This document shows positions 63,599 through 64,000 of a DNA stretch of 64,000 nt, one piece after another. Location: positions 85,318 through 149,317 of the IMG/VR virus record IMGVR_UViG_3300024243_000006, one strand, 5' to 3'. The notes beneath the pieces were generated by a model. The model was not told the origin of the DNA. It was given only the letters and a program-made list of their open reading frames with translations, and ran no database searches. Position numbers and translations under genes: made by a program. Positions within the stretch are counted from its first letter, which is position 1, and each line of letters opens with the position of its first letter. The DNA is from a virus.

Positions 63599-64000
63599 AT
63601 GACTACAAGAAGAGGAACAAGGCCACACAATCCATCAGTCTCAAAAAAGACTGCTGCTGGCCTATCTGAGCTTAGACGTGCAGAAATTCACGAACGAACA
63701 AATCAGATAATTGACGCTAAGAGTCAGAGTAGAATTCCGGCAGCCATTGCTCACTCCTCTTTGTTCAAAAAGGTTGCCACATTTGGTCAAACCGTTGGGC
63801 CAACAAGCTCATCCCATTCTGACAGAATTGGGCCGGAAGTATATTCTCCGCTATTTCAGCTTGCCAACCTGAACCTTCCTCGTGACCGAGTCACGATGAA
63901 TGCGTGGAACAGAGTTTTTTATGATACTCACCCAATCGTTCGTAATGCTATCAACCTTCATTCTTCTTACCCTATCTCTAAAATCAACATTACTTGCAAA
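63599..64000 (+). CDS. Portal-like protein, 5' part (runs off the window)
   Basis: An open frame starts at ATG 63599 behind TAAGGA and continues to the window edge (134 codons). The opening is basic and Ser/Thr-rich (MTTRRGTRPHNPSVSKKTAA). The last 35 residues contain AWNRVFYDTHPIVRNAINLH, a helical stretch like the N-terminal part of phage portal proteins. Position right after TerL supports the portal assignment, but the domain is incomplete here. Confidence 0.7.
   Translation, partial: MTTRRGTRPHNPSVSKKTAAGLSELRRAEIHERTNQIIDAKSQSRIPAAIAHSSLFKKVATFGQTVGPTSSSHSDRIGPEVYSPLFQLANLNLPRDRVTMNAWNRVFYDTHPIVRNAINLHSSYPISKINITCK

Overview
The window is part of the genome of a large tailed double-stranded DNA phage (Caudoviricetes). 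The evidence is a large terminase subunit followed directly by the start of a portal-like gene, several large virion-type proteins, a peptidoglycan peptidase, a phage-style replication and recombination set, four homing elements (three free-standing HNH genes and one intein), and very tight packing. About 67 genes lie on the + strand and only one (ruvC-like) on the - strand. Many genes overlap by 1 to 40 bases in ATGA or TAATG style. The host cannot be named from the sequence. Strong AGGAG-type ribosome sites point to a bacterium. No tRNA gene, CRISPR array, insertion sequence or integrase is visible, and no stretch above about 170 bases lacks a gene.

Layout. 1-4.7 kb: two unknown genes, a metallophosphoesterase, a DNA methyltransferase and a first GroEL-like chaperonin. 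4.7-7.9 kb: two large unknown, probably virion, proteins. 8-12.8 kb: nucleotide metabolism (adenylosuccinate synthetase, DHH phosphoesterase, IMP dehydrogenase/GMP reductase family enzyme) and an exported HExxH protein. 12.8-16.5 kb: a MoxR ATPase, a VWA protein with an HExxH motif, and an M16 peptidase. 16.5-20.2 kb: ThyX, a small membrane protein, Hsp20, a KH-domain protein, an HNH gene and HU. 20.2-22.6 kb: a fibre-like protein and small unknowns. 22.6-31.5 kb: FtsK-like ATPase, primase zinc domain, SbcD/SbcC, PD-(D/E)XK nuclease and a sigma-like factor. 31.6-37.7 kb: a 2027-residue protein. 38.5-46.1 kb: HD phosphohydrolase, DNA polymerase III alpha with an intein, zinc-ribbon proteins and a single-stranded DNA-binding protein. 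46.2-49.7 kb: an island of ruvC (-), HNH, a second GroEL and another HNH gene. 49.7-52.6 kb: RecA/UvsX, the primase catalytic half and a second sigma-like protein. 52.6-64 kb: virion proteins, a possible small terminase, a CCA-adding-like nucleotidyltransferase, an M15-like peptidase, the large terminase and a portal-like gene that runs off the window.

How the parts fit. The phage carries its own replicase, a primase split over two distant genes, recombination proteins (RecA, SbcCD, RuvC, a Cas4/RecB-like nuclease, SSB) and nucleotide supply (ThyX, PurA, IMPDH/GMPR, HD). It also has an unusual protein-handling set: two divergent chaperonins, Hsp20, MoxR plus VWA, an M16 peptidase and an exported zincin. 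Five strong hairpin terminators and a recurring promoter-like element in the few real gaps outline the transcription units. The most notable observations are the recurring element, the copied groEL tail in the downstream HNH gene, the MoxR/VWA/M16 block with a 12-codon leader, the split primase, and internal ribosome sites in three virion-type genes.
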